Assembly (NCBI GenBank): GCA_027314595.1
Contig: DAHVAN010000364.1
Span: forward strand, 1-36,433
DNA: 36,433 bases
Direction: 5' to 3'
Source of the DNA: Actinomycetota bacterium
GTDB taxonomy: Bacteria > Actinomycetota > Actinomycetes > Streptosporangiales > Streptosporangiaceae
The notes under the pieces were generated by a model. It was given only the letters and a program-made list of their open reading frames with translations. It did no database searches and was not told the DNA's origin. A program made the position numbers and the translations under genes. Positions 25,502 through 33,903 of this stretch are shown one piece after another (within the stretch, counting starts at the first letter, position 1; the number at the start of each line of letters is the position of its first letter).

Positions 25502-26074
25502 CTAGTCGCGCTCCCAGATGTGCTCCATCACGATCACGCCCGTCGTGTCCGGCTCCAGCGCGTCGAAGATATGCGGAACGTCCCCGGGGTAGAGGACGTA
25601 GTCGCCGGGCAGTAGCTCGACCGCTTCGCCCGCCGGCCCGGCGAGCACTCGCCCGGTGCTGAGCACCAGGTGTTCCATCGTTCCCGGCATGTGCGGCTGC
25701 GACGAACGCGGCGGACCGGGCTGCGCGCATACCCGGTAGATGTCGCGGCGCGCGCCTGGCGGGCACGACGCGAGCATGGTGGCCTCGTAGTCGGACCGTT
25801 CGGCGTGCAGCGCCGGCCCCTCCCCCGCGCGGATCACCTGGACCCCGCGCCTTGGCGGGTCGACCAGGCGGGCGAACGGAACCCCGAGCGCGACGCCGAG
25901 CGCCCAGATCGTTTCCACGCTCGGGTTTCCCGTGCCGCCCTCCAGCTGGGACAGGGTCGACTTGGCGATTCCGGCACGGCGGGCGAGCTCGGTCAGCGAC
26001 AGGCCAGCCCGGGCTCGCTCCCGGCGCAGCGACGCCGCGATGAACGAGACGACGCTCGCCGCCGCATCCGCCAT
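25502..26074 (-). CDS. XRE-family regulator with C-terminal cupin domain
   Basis: A 190-residue regulator. A lambda-repressor-like helix-turn-helix lies at about 12-66 (LSLTELARRAGIAKSTLSQLEGG), followed by a single cupin barrel (about 110-185: ELLPGDYVLYPGDVPHIFDAL). Such proteins (PuuR/SutR type) sense a small metabolite through the cupin. It is divergent from azlCD, with two GTTC-N8-GAAC sites between them, and this layout recurs for regulators of amino-acid exporters. The ATG at 26074 has GGAG nine bases upstream. A perfect TATAAT on the minus strand (26133-26128) could be its -10. Confidence 0.92.
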   Translation of the reverse strand: MADAAASVVSFIAASLRRERARAGLSLTELARRAGIAKSTLSQLEGGTGNPSVETIWALGVALGVPFARLVDPPRRGVQVIRAGEGPALHAERSDYEATMLASCPPGARRDIYRVCAQPGPPRSSQPHMPGTMEHLVLSTGRVLAGPAGEAVELLPGDYVLYPGDVPHIFDALEPDTTGVIVMEHIWERD

Positions 26075-26094
26075 GCGTTCACTCCAGACTCCGG

Positions 26095-26139
26095 ATGTTC
26101 GGTTTGACGAACATGATGCCTTCGTTCATTATAGTGAAC
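26095..26139. promoter_or_regulatory. Two operator sites and overlapping divergent promoters
   Basis: GTTC-N8-GAAC occurs twice, at 26097-26112 (extended arms ATGTTCG/CGAACAT, 26095-26114) and 26124-26139, centres 27 bases apart. For azlC, TTGACG (26104-26109) and CATTAT (26127-26132) are 17 apart and predict a start at about 26139-26140. For the XRE gene a TATAAT lies at 26133-26128. Both promoters overlap the sites, so the XRE-cupin protein can control both genes. The regulator assignment is inferred from position. Confidence 0.65.
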
Positions 26140-26733
26140 ATGCGGGTTCCATGGCGAACACCGGATCGCGAACTGCACCGTGACGTGGCGCTCGTCTGCC
26201 TGGCCGACGGGATCGTGGGCGTGTCGTTCGGCGCCACGGCGGTAGCCGGAGGGCTGCCCGGCTGGCTGCCCGTCGTCATGTCGCTGTTCGTCTTCGCCGG
26301 CGGAGCCCAGTTCGCCGCGGTCGGCGTGGCGCTCGCCGGCGGCAGCCCGTTCGCGGCCGTCGCCGCCGGCGCCATGCTGAACACCCGGCTGCTGCCCTAC
26401 GGCCTCGCCGTCGCCGACGTTACCGCGGGCGGCTGGCGGGCCCGCCTGTTCGGCGCCCAGGTGACGACGGACGAGTCGGTCGCGTTCGCGCTGCGCGCCC
26501 ACGGCCCCGCGCGGCGCCGGAAGGCATTCTGGACCTGCGGGGTGGCCCTGTTCACCGCGTGGAACGTAGCCGTGCTGCTCGGCGTGCTGGCCGGATCGGT
26601 GATCAAGAACACCGCGGCGTTCGGCCTCGATGCCACGTTCCCCGCGGTGATGCTGGCCCTCGCGCTGCCCACGCTGGCCGACCGCCGCACCGCCGCCGCC
26701 GCGGGGACCGGCGCGGCCGCCGCGGTCGCGTGA
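26140..26733 (+). CDS. azlC: AzlC family branched-chain amino acid exporter subunit
   Basis: A 197-residue integral membrane protein. Several hydrophobic segments start after DRELHRDVALVCLADGIVGVSFGA and continue through FVFAGGAQFAAVGVALAGG and AFGLDATFPAVMLALALPTLADRR, all typical of AzlC, the large subunit of a proton-driven branched-chain amino acid exporter working with AzlD. The ATG at 26140 lacks a ribosome site and coincides with the predicted transcription start, so it is probably leaderless. The frame stops at 26733 before the usual last hydrophobic segment; that segment (TPVLPAGLPVLAALGG) is found in another frame up to 26807. A one-base loss near 26.7 kb would explain this. Confidence 0.82.
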   Translation: MRVPWRTPDRELHRDVALVCLADGIVGVSFGATAVAGGLPGWLPVVMSLFVFAGGAQFAAVGVALAGGSPFAAVAAGAMLNTRLLPYGLAVADVTAGGWRARLFGAQVTTDESVAFALRAHGPARRRKAFWTCGVALFTAWNVAVLLGVLAGSVIKNTAAFGLDATFPAVMLALALPTLADRRTAAAAGTGAAAAVA

Positions 26734-26807
26734 CCCCGGTCCTGCCCGCCGGCCTGCCCGTGCTGGCCGCCCTCGGCGGCCTGGCCTGCATGTGGCGACG
26801 GCGCTGA
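26730..26807 (+). other. Displaced C-terminal segment of AzlC (frameshift)
   Basis: In the frame offset by -1 from azlC the sequence encodes VTPVLPAGLPVLAALGGLAC and a short Arg tail, which fits the missing last helix of AzlC. Its stop (26805-26807) overlaps an azlD ATG as TGATG, the coupling expected at an intact azlC-azlD junction. This argues that the original azlC ended here. Confidence 0.6.
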
Positions 26808-27115
26808 TGCCGCTGCTCGCCGTCGTCGCGCTGGCCGGGCTGACCTACGCGTTCCGGATCGCCGGCCCGCTGCTGCGGGACCGCGTCACCGTCCCGCCCG
26901 CCGCCGAACGGCTGCTCACAAGCGCCGCGGCGGTCCTGCTCCTCGCGCTGGCCGCGACCAGCGCGCTCACCCAGGACGGCGGCTTCGCGGGCTGGGCCCG
27001 CCCCGCCGGCGTGCTCACCGCGGGAATCCTCGCCGCGCGTCGCGCCCCGTTCCCCGTCGTGGTGCTCGCCGCCGCCTTGGTGGCGGCCGTGCTCCGCCGC
27101 GCCGGAGTCCGGTGA
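26792..27115 (+). CDS. azlD: AzlD family branched-chain amino acid exporter small subunit
   Basis: A small membrane protein of 102-107 residues with about four hydrophobic helices: ALAGLTYAFRIAGPLL, then AERLLTSAAAVLLLALAATSAL, GVLTAGILAARRAPFPVVV and AAALVAAVLRR. AzlD pairs with AzlC to export branched-chain amino acids. A GTG at 26792 gives 107 residues. An ATG at 26807, overlapping the displaced azlC stop as TGATG, gives 102 and may be the real start. A convergent phosphatase gene follows. Confidence 0.85.
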   Translation: MATALMPLLAVVALAGLTYAFRIAGPLLRDRVTVPPAAERLLTSAAAVLLLALAATSALTQDGGFAGWARPAGVLTAGILAARRAPFPVVVLAAALVAAVLRRAGVR

Positions 27116-27170
27116 CGGCAGGCCGCTCCCGGCTGCCGCGCTATTTCCGCCGGGTCACGGCTCGTGGGCG

Positions 27171-27791
27171 CTAGCGGTCGTCGCTGAGGACCGGCTCGGG
27201 GAGCGTGCCGGCGTTGTGCTCGAGCAGGCGCCAGCGGCCGTGGCGGGAGCCGAGCACCGACCATGAGCAGTTGGACAGCGGGCCGAGCACGCCGAACACC
27301 TGGTCGCCGAGGCCGAGCATCCGCGCCATCCCCAGGCGCAGCGCGGCGCCGTGGCTGACCACCACGGCGAGGCCGTCGTCCCCGATGGTGGCGGCGATGC
27401 GGTGCAGGGCGGCGCCCACCCGGTCGGCGACCGCCGCCGAGGACTCGCCGTCCGGCGGGTTCCAGCTGGCGCGCTCGACGGGGAACCGCTCCGCGATCTG
27501 GCTGTCGGTGAGCCCCTCCCAGGAGCCGCCCGACCGCTCCCGCAGGTCCTTGTCCAAGGTCACGGCGAGGCCGGTGAGCCGGGCCAGCGGCGCGGCCGTG
27601 CTCGCCGCGCGGCTCAGGTCGGAGGAGAAGATCGCGTCAGGCCGCAGGGTCGCCAGGCGGCTCGCGGCGCTCGCGGCCTGAGCCTCGCCCGTGTCGTCGA
27701 GCGGTATGTCCGTCTGCCCCTGGAACCTGCTTTCGGCATTCCAGATCGTCTGCCCGTGCCGCCACAGCACGAGCCGCTTGCGCTCGCTCAG
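27171..27791 (-). CDS. Histidine phosphatase (phosphoglycerate mutase-like) family protein
   Basis: A phosphatase of the two-histidine superfamily: LWRHGQT carries the phospho-accepting His near the N-terminus, the Arg near FQGQTDIPLD and Glu in LRERSGGSWEGLT follow, and VVSHGAALR has the second His. It sits directly downstream of rsfS, its usual actinobacterial place. The first conventional start, GTG at 27770, removes the residues of the first beta strand. A CTG at 27791 overlaps the rsfS stop as CTGA, has GGGGGAG five bases upstream, and would restore MSERKRLVLWRHG. I use the CTG; the GTG product would be 199 residues. The substrate is unknown. Confidence 0.85.
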   Translation of the reverse strand: MSERKRLVLWRHGQTIWNAESRFQGQTDIPLDDTGEAQAASAASRLATLRPDAIFSSDLSRAASTAAPLARLTGLAVTLDKDLRERSGGSWEGLTDSQIAERFPVERASWNPPDGESSAAVADRVGAALHRIAATIGDDGLAVVVSHGAALRLGMARMLGLGDQVFGVLGPLSNCSWSVLGSRHGRWRLLEHNAGTLPEPVLSDDR

Positions 27792-28192
27792 CGTGACTCC
27801 CCCGGCTTGCCCGCGCCTACCCGGCCGGCCGCGGCCGCCTCGGGCAGCGGGATCTGCGGGCAGTCCTTCCAGAGCCGCTCGAGCGCGTAGTACACGCGCT
27901 CCTCCTTGTTCTGCACGTGGACGACGATGTCCAGATAGTCGAGGAGCACCCAGCGGCCCTCGCGCTCGCCCTCGCGGCGGACCAGGCTGGCGCCGGCCTG
28001 CCGCATCCGAAGCTCCACCTCGTCGATGATCGAGCGCACCTGCCGGTCGTTGGCTCCCGAGCAGAGCAGGAACGCGTCGGTGATCGCAAGCTGCTCGCTC
28101 ACGTCGTAGGCGACGATGTCCTGGGCGAGCTTGTCCGCGGCGGCAAGCGCGGCGATCTCGGTGAGCTCGATGGCCCTTGGCGTGGCTGTCAC
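27788..28192 (-). CDS. rsfS: Ribosomal silencing factor RsfS
   Basis: A 134-residue RsfS/YbeB (Iojap) protein. It binds ribosomal protein L14 and blocks joining of the 30S and 50S subunits in starved cells. The conserved path is ITDAFLLCSGANDRQVRSIIDEVELRMR, followed by EGRWVLLDYLDIVVHVQ and the YYALERLW helix. It has an actinobacterial C-terminal tail rich in Ala/Gly. The GTG at 28192 has AAGGAGG upstream, but rather far (13 bases). It is between nadD and the phosphatase, the normal order. Confidence 0.95.
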   Translation of the reverse strand: MTATPRAIELTEIAALAAADKLAQDIVAYDVSEQLAITDAFLLCSGANDRQVRSIIDEVELRMRQAGASLVRREGEREGRWVLLDYLDIVVHVQNKEERVYYALERLWKDCPQIPLPEAAAAGRVGAGKPGESR

Positions 28193-28237
28193 GTGTCTGG
28201 CTCGGCCTCCTTGGTAGGGGTGGTTACTGATAGCCTC

Positions 28238-28837
28238 TCATGACCTGATGTACAGGCGCCGCTTGGCGATGTACTGCACCACGCCGTCCGGCACCAGGTA
28301 CCATACCGGCTCGCCGACGGCGACCCGGTTCCTGCACTCGCTCGAGGAGATCGCCAGCGCCGGGATCTCGACCAGGGACACCTTGCCCTCGGGCAGCCCC
28401 GCGCCCGTCAGCCGGTGCCCCGGCCTCGTGCAGCCGACGAAGTGCGCGAGCGAGAAAAGCGCGTCGACGTCATGCCACGTCAAGATGTTCGCGAGCGCGT
28501 CGGCACCGGTGATGAAGTACAGGTCGGTGTCCGGTCCGTTGGCGGCGCGCAGGTCGCGGAGCGTGTCGATCGTGTAGGTGGGGCCTGGCCGGTCGATGTC
28601 GACGCGGCTGACGCTGAACCGGGGGTTGGAGGCGGTCGCGATCACTGTCATCAGGTACCGGTCCTCGGCCGGCGACACGGCGCGGCCGTCCTTCTGGTAC
28701 GGCTCCCCGGTGGGCACGAAAACCACCTCGTCGAGCGCGAAGATGTGGGCCACCTCGCTGCCGGCCACGAGGTGCCCATGATGGACGGGGTCGAACGTGC
28801 CGCCCATCACTCCGATGCGCTTGCGCCCGTTAATCAA
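28238..28837 (-). CDS. nadD: Nicotinate-nucleotide adenylyltransferase
   Basis: A 199-residue NadD, which makes deamido-NAD from nicotinate mononucleotide and ATP. The nucleotidyltransferase motif [12 protein letters not shown] is at 12-23, and [10 protein letters not shown] near the end is the second ATP-contact motif. The TTG at 28837 is preceded by GGAGGGAG with seven bases spacing; an in-frame ATG further upstream would add 42 residues with no ribosome site and is rejected. rsfS follows after 45 bases. Upstream is a divergent M48 peptidase where proA is usually found. Confidence 0.94.
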   Translation of the reverse strand: MINGRKRIGVMGGTFDPVHHGHLVAGSEVAHIFALDEVVFVPTGEPYQKDGRAVSPAEDRYLMTVIATASNPRFSVSRVDIDRPGPTYTIDTLRDLRAANGPDTDLYFITGADALANILTWHDVDALFSLAHFVGCTRPGHRLTGAGLPEGKVSLVEIPALAISSSECRNRVAVGEPVWYLVPDGVVQYIAKRRLYIRS

Positions 28838-28954
28838 CGGCCATCTCCCTCCCGCGCGGTACCGAGATCGTATAGGGCGCGCTGGCCGGAAATTGTTCCT
28901 GCTCCTCTGGCGAGTTAAGCCTCCAGGATGATGCGAGCATCTCGCGTGGCGGAC

Positions 28955-28966
28955 TACGATCAAGAT
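28955..28966 (+). promoter_or_regulatory. -10 box for a leaderless M48 peptidase transcript
   Basis: TACGAT (28955-28960) lies seven bases before the ATG at 28967, so transcription should begin on or next to the start codon. There is no ribosome site and no good -35 box. Confidence 0.4.
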
Positions 28967-30034
28967 ATGACTTCAGTTCCCGATCGCGCACGTGTCCGGC
29001 TCACCGGCATCAGCTCCCGCGCCTACGAACACCCGGCGGACCGCTCCGCGCTGGTCGCGCTGCGCAAGCTGAGCGGGTTCGACGTCCTGCTGGCCAAGCT
29101 GTTCGGCCTCTTCAACGAGCGAGCGCTTCGCCTGACGTACCTGGCGGGCGCGGTCAAGGTCTCCGAGCGCCAGTTCCCGCACATCCACGCGCTCGTGCGG
29201 GACGGCTCCTACATCCTCGACCTGCCCGACGTGCCCGAGGTGTACGTCATGCAGAGCCCGCTGGTGAACGCGATGGCGATCGGCCGGGACAAGCCGTTCG
29301 TCGTGATCACCACCGGCATGATCAACCTGCACGACGAAGAGGAACTGCGCTGGGTCATCGGCCACGAGCTCGGCCACATCCTGTCCGGGCACGCGGTCTA
29401 CCGCACGATGCTGCTGTTCCTGATCCAGCTCTCGCTGCGGATCGCCTGGATGCCGATCGGGTACATCGGCCTGCGGGCCATCATCTGGGGCCTGGAGGAG
29501 TGGTTCCGCAAGTCCGAGCTGTCCTGCGACCGGGCCGGCCTGCTCGCGGGCCAGGACGTTGACGCCGCGCGCCGCGCGCTGATGAAGCTGGCCGGCGGCG
29601 CGCAGCTGTCCGAGCTCAACCCGGACGCCTTCCGCGAGCAGGCGCACGAGTACGACGCCGTGCCCGACCTGCGGGACAGCGTGCTCAAGCTGATGCAGCT
29701 GACCGGAAACACCCACCCGTTCGCCGTGGTCAGGTTCTCCGAGCTCGACCGCTGGGCGGTGCACGGCGATTACGAGCGGATCCTCGGCGGCGACTACCTC
29801 CGCCGCAGCACCGACCGGGACGCGTCCGTCGCCGACGAGGTCAAGAACGCCGCCAAGTCCTACCAGGAGTCGTGGAGCCGTTCCGAGGACCCGCTCGCGG
29901 GCATCCTCCGCGGCGTCGCCGGGACCGCCGTGAGCACCGCGGGCAGCCTGTTCGACCGGTTCACCGGCGGTCGCGGCGGCGGTGGCTCGGGTGGCTCGGG
30001 CAGCTCGGGCAGGGACAGGAACGACGACAACTAG
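28967..30034 (+). CDS. M48-family zinc metallopeptidase
   Basis: A 355-residue peptidase. The zinc motif HELGH is at 133-137 and the third ligand is E184 in [11 protein letters not shown] membrane segment or hairpin lies between them (about 147-178, [20 protein letters not shown]), as in HtpX/Ste24-type peptidases, and the C-terminus ends in a flexible Gly/Ser tail after about 335. It probably digests membrane or misfolded proteins facing the cytoplasm. The ATG at 28967 fits a TACGAT -10 box; an upstream ATG pair (28928, 28931) has no ribosome site. The gene lies on the opposite strand between proB and nadD, where most relatives have proA. Confidence 0.87.
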   Translation: MTSVPDRARVRLTGISSRAYEHPADRSALVALRKLSGFDVLLAKLFGLFNERALRLTYLAGAVKVSERQFPHIHALVRDGSYILDLPDVPEVYVMQSPLVNAMAIGRDKPFVVITTGMINLHDEEELRWVIGHELGHILSGHAVYRTMLLFLIQLSLRIAWMPIGYIGLRAIIWGLEEWFRKSELSCDRAGLLAGQDVDAARRALMKLAGGAQLSELNPDAFREQAHEYDAVPDLRDSVLKLMQLTGNTHPFAVVRFSELDRWAVHGDYERILGGDYLRRSTDRDASVADEVKNAAKSYQESWSRSEDPLAGILRGVAGTAVSTAGSLFDRFTGGRGGGGSGGSGSSGRDRNDDN

Positions 30035-30048
30035 CCGATCCCGCGGGA

Positions 30049-31323
30049 CTACAGGATCACCAGGTCGTCGCGGTGGATGACCTCGCGTTCGTACTCCTGG
30101 CCTAGCTTGCTCGCGAGCCAGCGGGTCGATCTGCCCATGAGCCCAGGGATCTCCCTGGCGTCGTAGTTCACAAGGCCGCGCGCGACGACCGTGCCGTTCT
30201 CGGCGAGCAGGTCTACCGGGTCGCCCGCGTCGAACGCCCCGTCCACGCCGATGATGCCGGCCGGGAGCAGCGAGGCTCGGCGGCCGATGACCGCGGCCAC
30301 CGCGCCCTGGTCGAGCCGCAGGCTGCCCCGGGCGACCGCGGCGTGCGCCAGCCACAGCAGCCGGGTCCTGGGGCGCTGACCTGTCGGCGCGAAATAGGTG
30401 CCCACCGGCTCGCCGGCGAGCGCCTCCGCCGCGGCGGAGGCCGCCGTGACCACCGCCGGTATGCCCGCGGCAGTCGCGATCGCCGCGGACTCAAGCTTGG
30501 TGGACATCCCGCCGGTGCCCACTCCCTGGCCGCCGCGGCCTGCCCTGACGCCTTCGAGGTCGGCCGGCCCGCGCACGACCTCGATCCGGCGGGCGCCGCC
30601 GCGGCGCGGGTCCCCGTCGTACAGGCCGTCCACGTCGGAAAGCAGGATCAGCGCGCTGGCCCTGGTCACGTGCGCCACCAGCGCCGCGAGCCGGTCGTTG
30701 TCGCCGAACCGGATCTCGTCCGTCGCCACCGTGTCGTTCTCGTTGATCACCGGGACCACGCCGAGGTCGAGCAGCCGGTCCAGGGTGCGCTGCGCGTTCC
30801 TGTAATGGCCGCGGCGCATCAGGTCGTCCGCGGTGAGCAGCACCTGCCCGGTGCCGATGCCGTGCCTGGCGAACGCGGCGGCGTACCTGGCGATGAGCAG
30901 CCCCTGCCCGACACTGGCCGCCGCCTGCTGGGTGGCGAGGTCGCGCGGGCGCCGCCGCAGTCCGAGCGGCGCCAGCCCAGCCGCGATCGCGCCGGATGAG
31001 ACGAGCAGCACCTGGCGGCCGGCGCGGACCCGGCCGGCCAGCGCGGCCGCCAGTTCCGCGATCCGCGCGTCCGCGATCGCGCCGCCGGGGGTCGTCAGGG
31101 ACGACGACCCGATCTTGACGACGGTCCGCGCCGCGCCGGCGATGTCGGGGCGTCCGGCGCCGGACCGGGTGATGCCCGGGGACGCGGTGCCGCGCGGCAC
31201 GGTGCCCGGGGACGCGGTTTGCGCGGACGCGGTTTGCGAGACGGTGTGCGAGGGCTCGTCCGCAGGTACCTGGCCGGGCGCCGCACCGGACGCGGCCGCT
31301 TCCCGGCGGACGGCCTCGCTCAC
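30049..31323 (-). CDS. proB: Glutamate 5-kinase with PUA domain
   Basis: A 424-residue ProB, the first enzyme of proline synthesis (ATP + glutamate to glutamyl-5-phosphate). The kinase domain starts near 65 ([15 protein letters not shown]) and shows [33 protein letters not shown] and [19 protein letters not shown] domain covers about 345-420. An extra 64-residue N-terminal tail rich in Thr/Ala/Ser/Pro repeats is unusual. The GTG at 31323 overlaps the obgE stop as GTGA, supporting that long form. proA does not follow; the next gene is the convergent M48 peptidase, 14 bases away. Confidence 0.95.
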   Translation of the reverse strand: MSEAVRREAAASGAAPGQVPADEPSHTVSQTASAQTASPGTVPRGTASPGITRSGAGRPDIAGAARTVVKIGSSSLTTPGGAIADARIAELAAALAGRVRAGRQVLLVSSGAIAAGLAPLGLRRRPRDLATQQAAASVGQGLLIARYAAAFARHGIGTGQVLLTADDLMRRGHYRNAQRTLDRLLDLGVVPVINENDTVATDEIRFGDNDRLAALVAHVTRASALILLSDVDGLYDGDPRRGGARRIEVVRGPADLEGVRAGRGGQGVGTGGMSTKLESAAIATAAGIPAVVTAASAAAEALAGEPVGTYFAPTGQRPRTRLLWLAHAAVARGSLRLDQGAVAAVIGRRASLLPAGIIGVDGAFDAGDPVDLLAENGTVVARGLVNYDAREIPGLMGRSTRWLASKLGQEYEREVIHRDDLVIL

Positions 31324-32720
31324 CGTTCGAGCCGCCAGTCGGTGCCGCGAGGGCCGCTGACGTGGCCGCTGCCCGTGGGCAGCGTCGGGTCCCAGTCGAA
31401 GACCACCGCGTCGTCTACGTCTCCGATCAGCACGGTGTCGCCCGGCTCGGCGCCCGCCTTGGCGAGCGCCTGTTCGACGCCGAGGCGGGCCAGCCGGTCC
31501 GCGAGATAGCCGATCGCCTCGTCGTTGGCGAAGTCCGTCTGCCGCACCCAGCGGGCCGGCTTCTCCCCGCGTATCAGGTAGTCGCCGTCGGGCGTGCGCA
31601 CGACCTCGAAACCGGGCTCGCTGACCGCGGCCGGGCGGATCACCACCCGGGCAGGCTCGGGCTCCGGCTGCTGCGCCCGGGCCCGCGCCACCAGTTCCGC
31701 CATCGCGAACTTCAGTTCGCGCAGCCCTTCGGTGGTCGCGGCGGAGATCTCGTGCACGGGGAGCCCGCGCCCGGTCAGTTCCGCCTTGACGAGGTCCGCG
31801 AGTTCGCGTGCCTCGGGCACGTCGATCTTGTTCAGCGCCACGAGCCGGGGCCGGTCCTGCAGGCTCACGGCGCCGGCGGCGCCGCTCGCCAGGCCAGCGC
31901 CGACCATGCCCTCGTACGCCGCCAGTTCGGCCTCGATGGTGTCCAGGTCGGAAACCGGGTCACGGCCCGGGTCGGCGGTCGCGCAGTCGAGCACGTGCAC
32001 CAGCGCCGAGCAGCGCTCGACGTGCCGCAGGAAGTCGTGGCCGAGGCCCTTGCCCTGGCTCGCGCCCGGAATCAGGCCGGGCACGTCCGCGACGACGAAC
32101 TGCACCTCGCCGGCCTCGGCGACGCCGAGGTTGGGGATCAGGGTCGTGAAGGGGTAGTCCGCGATCTTCGGCCGGGCGGCGGAGATGGCGGCGACCAGCG
32201 ACGACTTCCCCGCGTTGGGGAAGCCGACGAGGCCGATGTCGGCCACCGTCTTCAGCTCGAGGGTGAGCTCGCGATCCTGCCCCGGCTCCCCCTTGAGCGC
32301 GAACCCTGGCGCCTTGCGGCGCGGCGACGCAAGCGCCGCGTTGCCCAGGCCGCCGCGGCCGCCTGCCGCGGCGACGAAGCGCGTGCCGGTTCCCACCAGG
32401 TCCGCGAGGACCGTGCCGTCGCTGGAGAGAACCACGGTCCCGTTCGGAATCCTGACGATGAGATCGGCGCCGTCAGCCCCGTTGCGGTTCGAGCCGGCGC
32501 CCTGTTTCCCGTTTCCCGCCTTGCGGACGGGCCGGCGGTGGAAGTCGAGCAGCGTGGCCGTGCTCGGGTCCACCTCGAAGATCACGTCGCCGCCGCGGCC
32601 GCCGTTGCCGCCGTCCGGCCCGCCGAGCGGCTTGAACTTCTCGCGGTGGACCGAGGCGCAGCCGTTTCCGCCGTGGCCGGCCTGCGCCCGCAGCACGGCG
32701 TGATCAGCGAACTCGGCCAT
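31320..32720 (-). CDS. obgE: Obg GTPase (ObgE/CgtA)
   Basis: A 466-residue essential GTPase that acts in 50S ribosome assembly and the stress response. The glycine-rich OBG domain is at 1-158 ([15 protein letters not shown]), the G domain from about 160 with the P-loop GFPNAGKSS (166-174), G3 DVPG and G4 NKID, and the C-terminal OCT domain near 370-450 ([23 protein letters not shown]), which is usual in actinobacteria. It is separated from rpmA by a terminator-like hairpin and overlaps proB. Confidence 0.97.
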   Translation of the reverse strand: MAEFADHAVLRAQAGHGGNGCASVHREKFKPLGGPDGGNGGRGGDVIFEVDPSTATLLDFHRRPVRKAGNGKQGAGSNRNGADGADLIVRIPNGTVVLSSDGTVLADLVGTGTRFVAAAGGRGGLGNAALASPRRKAPGFALKGEPGQDRELTLELKTVADIGLVGFPNAGKSSLVAAISAARPKIADYPFTTLIPNLGVAEAGEVQFVVADVPGLIPGASQGKGLGHDFLRHVERCSALVHVLDCATADPGRDPVSDLDTIEAELAAYEGMVGAGLASGAAGAVSLQDRPRLVALNKIDVPEARELADLVKAELTGRGLPVHEISAATTEGLRELKFAMAELVARARAQQPEPEPARVVIRPAAVSEPGFEVVRTPDGDYLIRGEKPARWVRQTDFANDEAIGYLADRLARLGVEQALAKAGAEPGDTVLIGDVDDAVVFDWDPTLPTGSGHVSGPRGTDWRLER

Positions 32721-32742
32721 GATGAATCCCCTCTACATGCTA

Positions 32743-32770
32743 AAGGCGGGCCGGAAGACCGGCCCGCCTT
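32743..32770 (-). terminator. Intrinsic terminator between rpmA and obgE
   Basis: A perfect 12-bp stem, AAGGCGGGCCGG (32743-32754) with 32759-32770, and a four-base loop. On the minus strand the stem ends in CTTTA, a short T-run. It lies 22 bases after the rpmA stop and 22 before obgE, so it may reduce readthrough from the ribosomal-protein genes. Confidence 0.8.
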
Positions 32771-32791
32771 CGCGTACCTTCGCGCTCCTGG

Positions 32792-33076
32792 CTAGGCCGT
32801 CTCGGACGGGCCCGGGGCGCTAGGGACGCTCGGGACGACGCTCACCGCGCGGCGACCACGGACACGGCCGAACTCCACAGCGCCCGTGACCAGCGCGAAC
32901 AGCGTGTCGTCATCGCCACGGCCGACGCCGTTGCCGGGGTGGAAGTGCGTGCCGCGCTGCCGGACGATGATCTCGCCCGCGTTCACCCGCTGCCCGCCGT
33001 ACCGCTTCACGCCAAGCCGCTGCGCGTTCGAGTCACGGCCGTTACGGCTCGATGACGCGCCCTTCTTGTGTGCCAT
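32792..33076 (-). CDS. rpmA: 50S ribosomal protein L27
   Basis: A 94-residue L27 that begins [20 protein letters not shown], with no removable N-terminal extension of the kind seen in Firmicutes. The N-terminus reaches the peptidyl-transferase centre. [20 protein letters not shown] is conserved. The C-terminal Ser/Pro-rich tail is slightly longer than in E. coli (85). It follows rplU by about 40 bases in the standard order. Confidence 0.98.
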   Translation of the reverse strand: MAHKKGASSSRNGRDSNAQRLGVKRYGGQRVNAGEIIVRQRGTHFHPGNGVGRGDDDTLFALVTGAVEFGRVRGRRAVSVVPSVPSAPGPSETA

Positions 33077-33115
33077 GTTTACGCCCTTATTCCCTGTTGG
33101 CAGAAACCAGCCGGC

Positions 33116-33427
33116 TTACGCCTTCGCGATGCCGGTGATCCGGACCTGCGTGTACTTCTGCCGGTGCCCCTGACGGCGCTTGTAGCCCGTCTTGTTCCGG
33201 TAGTGGATCATGTTGATCTTCGGGCCGGCGGCCGGCCCGACGACCTCCGCGGTCACCTGGTATCCGGTTAGCTCCGCCGGATCGCTGATGACCGTGCCGT
33301 CGTCCACGACGAGCAGCGCGGGGAACGTGACGCTCGACCCGGTCTCGCCTTCCAGCTTGTCGACGGTGAGCACGTCATCGAGGGCGACCTTCTCCTGCCT
33401 GCCGCCGCAGCGCACAATCGCGTACAC
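33116..33427 (-). CDS. rplU: 50S ribosomal protein L21
   Basis: A 103-residue L21. It starts MYAIVRCGGRQEKV, with the conserved end HYRNKTGYKRRQGHRQKYTQVRITGI. It binds 23S rRNA with L20. The start is GTG at 33427, with GGGAGAGG about 12 bases upstream. It is the first ribosomal gene after RNase E/G, with a 476-base gap between that probably holds the promoter and a leader. Confidence 0.98.
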   Translation of the reverse strand: MYAIVRCGGRQEKVALDDVLTVDKLEGETGSSVTFPALLVVDDGTVISDPAELTGYQVTAEVVGPAAGPKINMIHYRNKTGYKRRQGHRQKYTQVRITGIAKA

Positions 33428-33903
33428 CCGAGAACTGCCTCTCCCTGTGAGCGTGCCCCTTGGACGTCGCGCCTATCACCTGCGTGGCGACTCGCGGCGG
33501 GCTCGCCATGAGCCTGGACATGCCATCTTACGTGCATGAAACGACCACAGATTACCTGCTGCGTGGCATCGAGCCCGCAGCATCCGGGTCGCTGGCGACC
33601 ATCGTACCAGTTCCTTCCGGCCGACCGGACCGCCGACGGAGGGCTTTGGGCGCGCGTGCGGGCGCGGCTGCGGGTGCGGGGGGCTTTGGGCGCGCGTGCG
33701 GGGGGTGCCGCTCGGCCTTTTGCGGCCCGCGAGGCAGCGGCTCACCGCGGAGGCTTGTGCATGGCCCTCGGTTGAGCCGCTGGCTCGTGCCGCGTTCTGG
33801 GCCAGATGCGCATCCGCCCCGGGCGCGGCCTCGTCGTTTTCAACGTAGGCGCGTCGTGATCGCGGGTACTTTGACCAGCGATCACGCGCAAACCATCCTG
33901 ATC
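33428..33903. other. Gap between rne and rplU with hairpin and direct repeat
   Basis: No gene is found. A hairpin lies at 33855-33863/33878-33886 (CGTGATCGC and its complement, 14-base loop, extendable by three pairs past a bulged base), just after the rne stop, and is a likely terminator. A TAAGAT on the minus strand (33530-33525) might be the rplU -10, but no -35 matches. Confidence 0.5.
33641..33702. repeat. 22-base direct repeat upstream of rplU
   Basis: GGGCTTTGGGCGCGCGTGCG (plus GG) occurs at 33641-33662 and again, identical, at 33681-33702, a 40-base period. The spacer is G/C-rich and half-similar. It is non-coding. Confidence 0.85.

Noticed and set aside
28838-28963. 42-residue extension of NadD
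   Set aside because: No ribosome site at that ATG, while the TTG at 28837 has a strong one and gives the normal NadD length.
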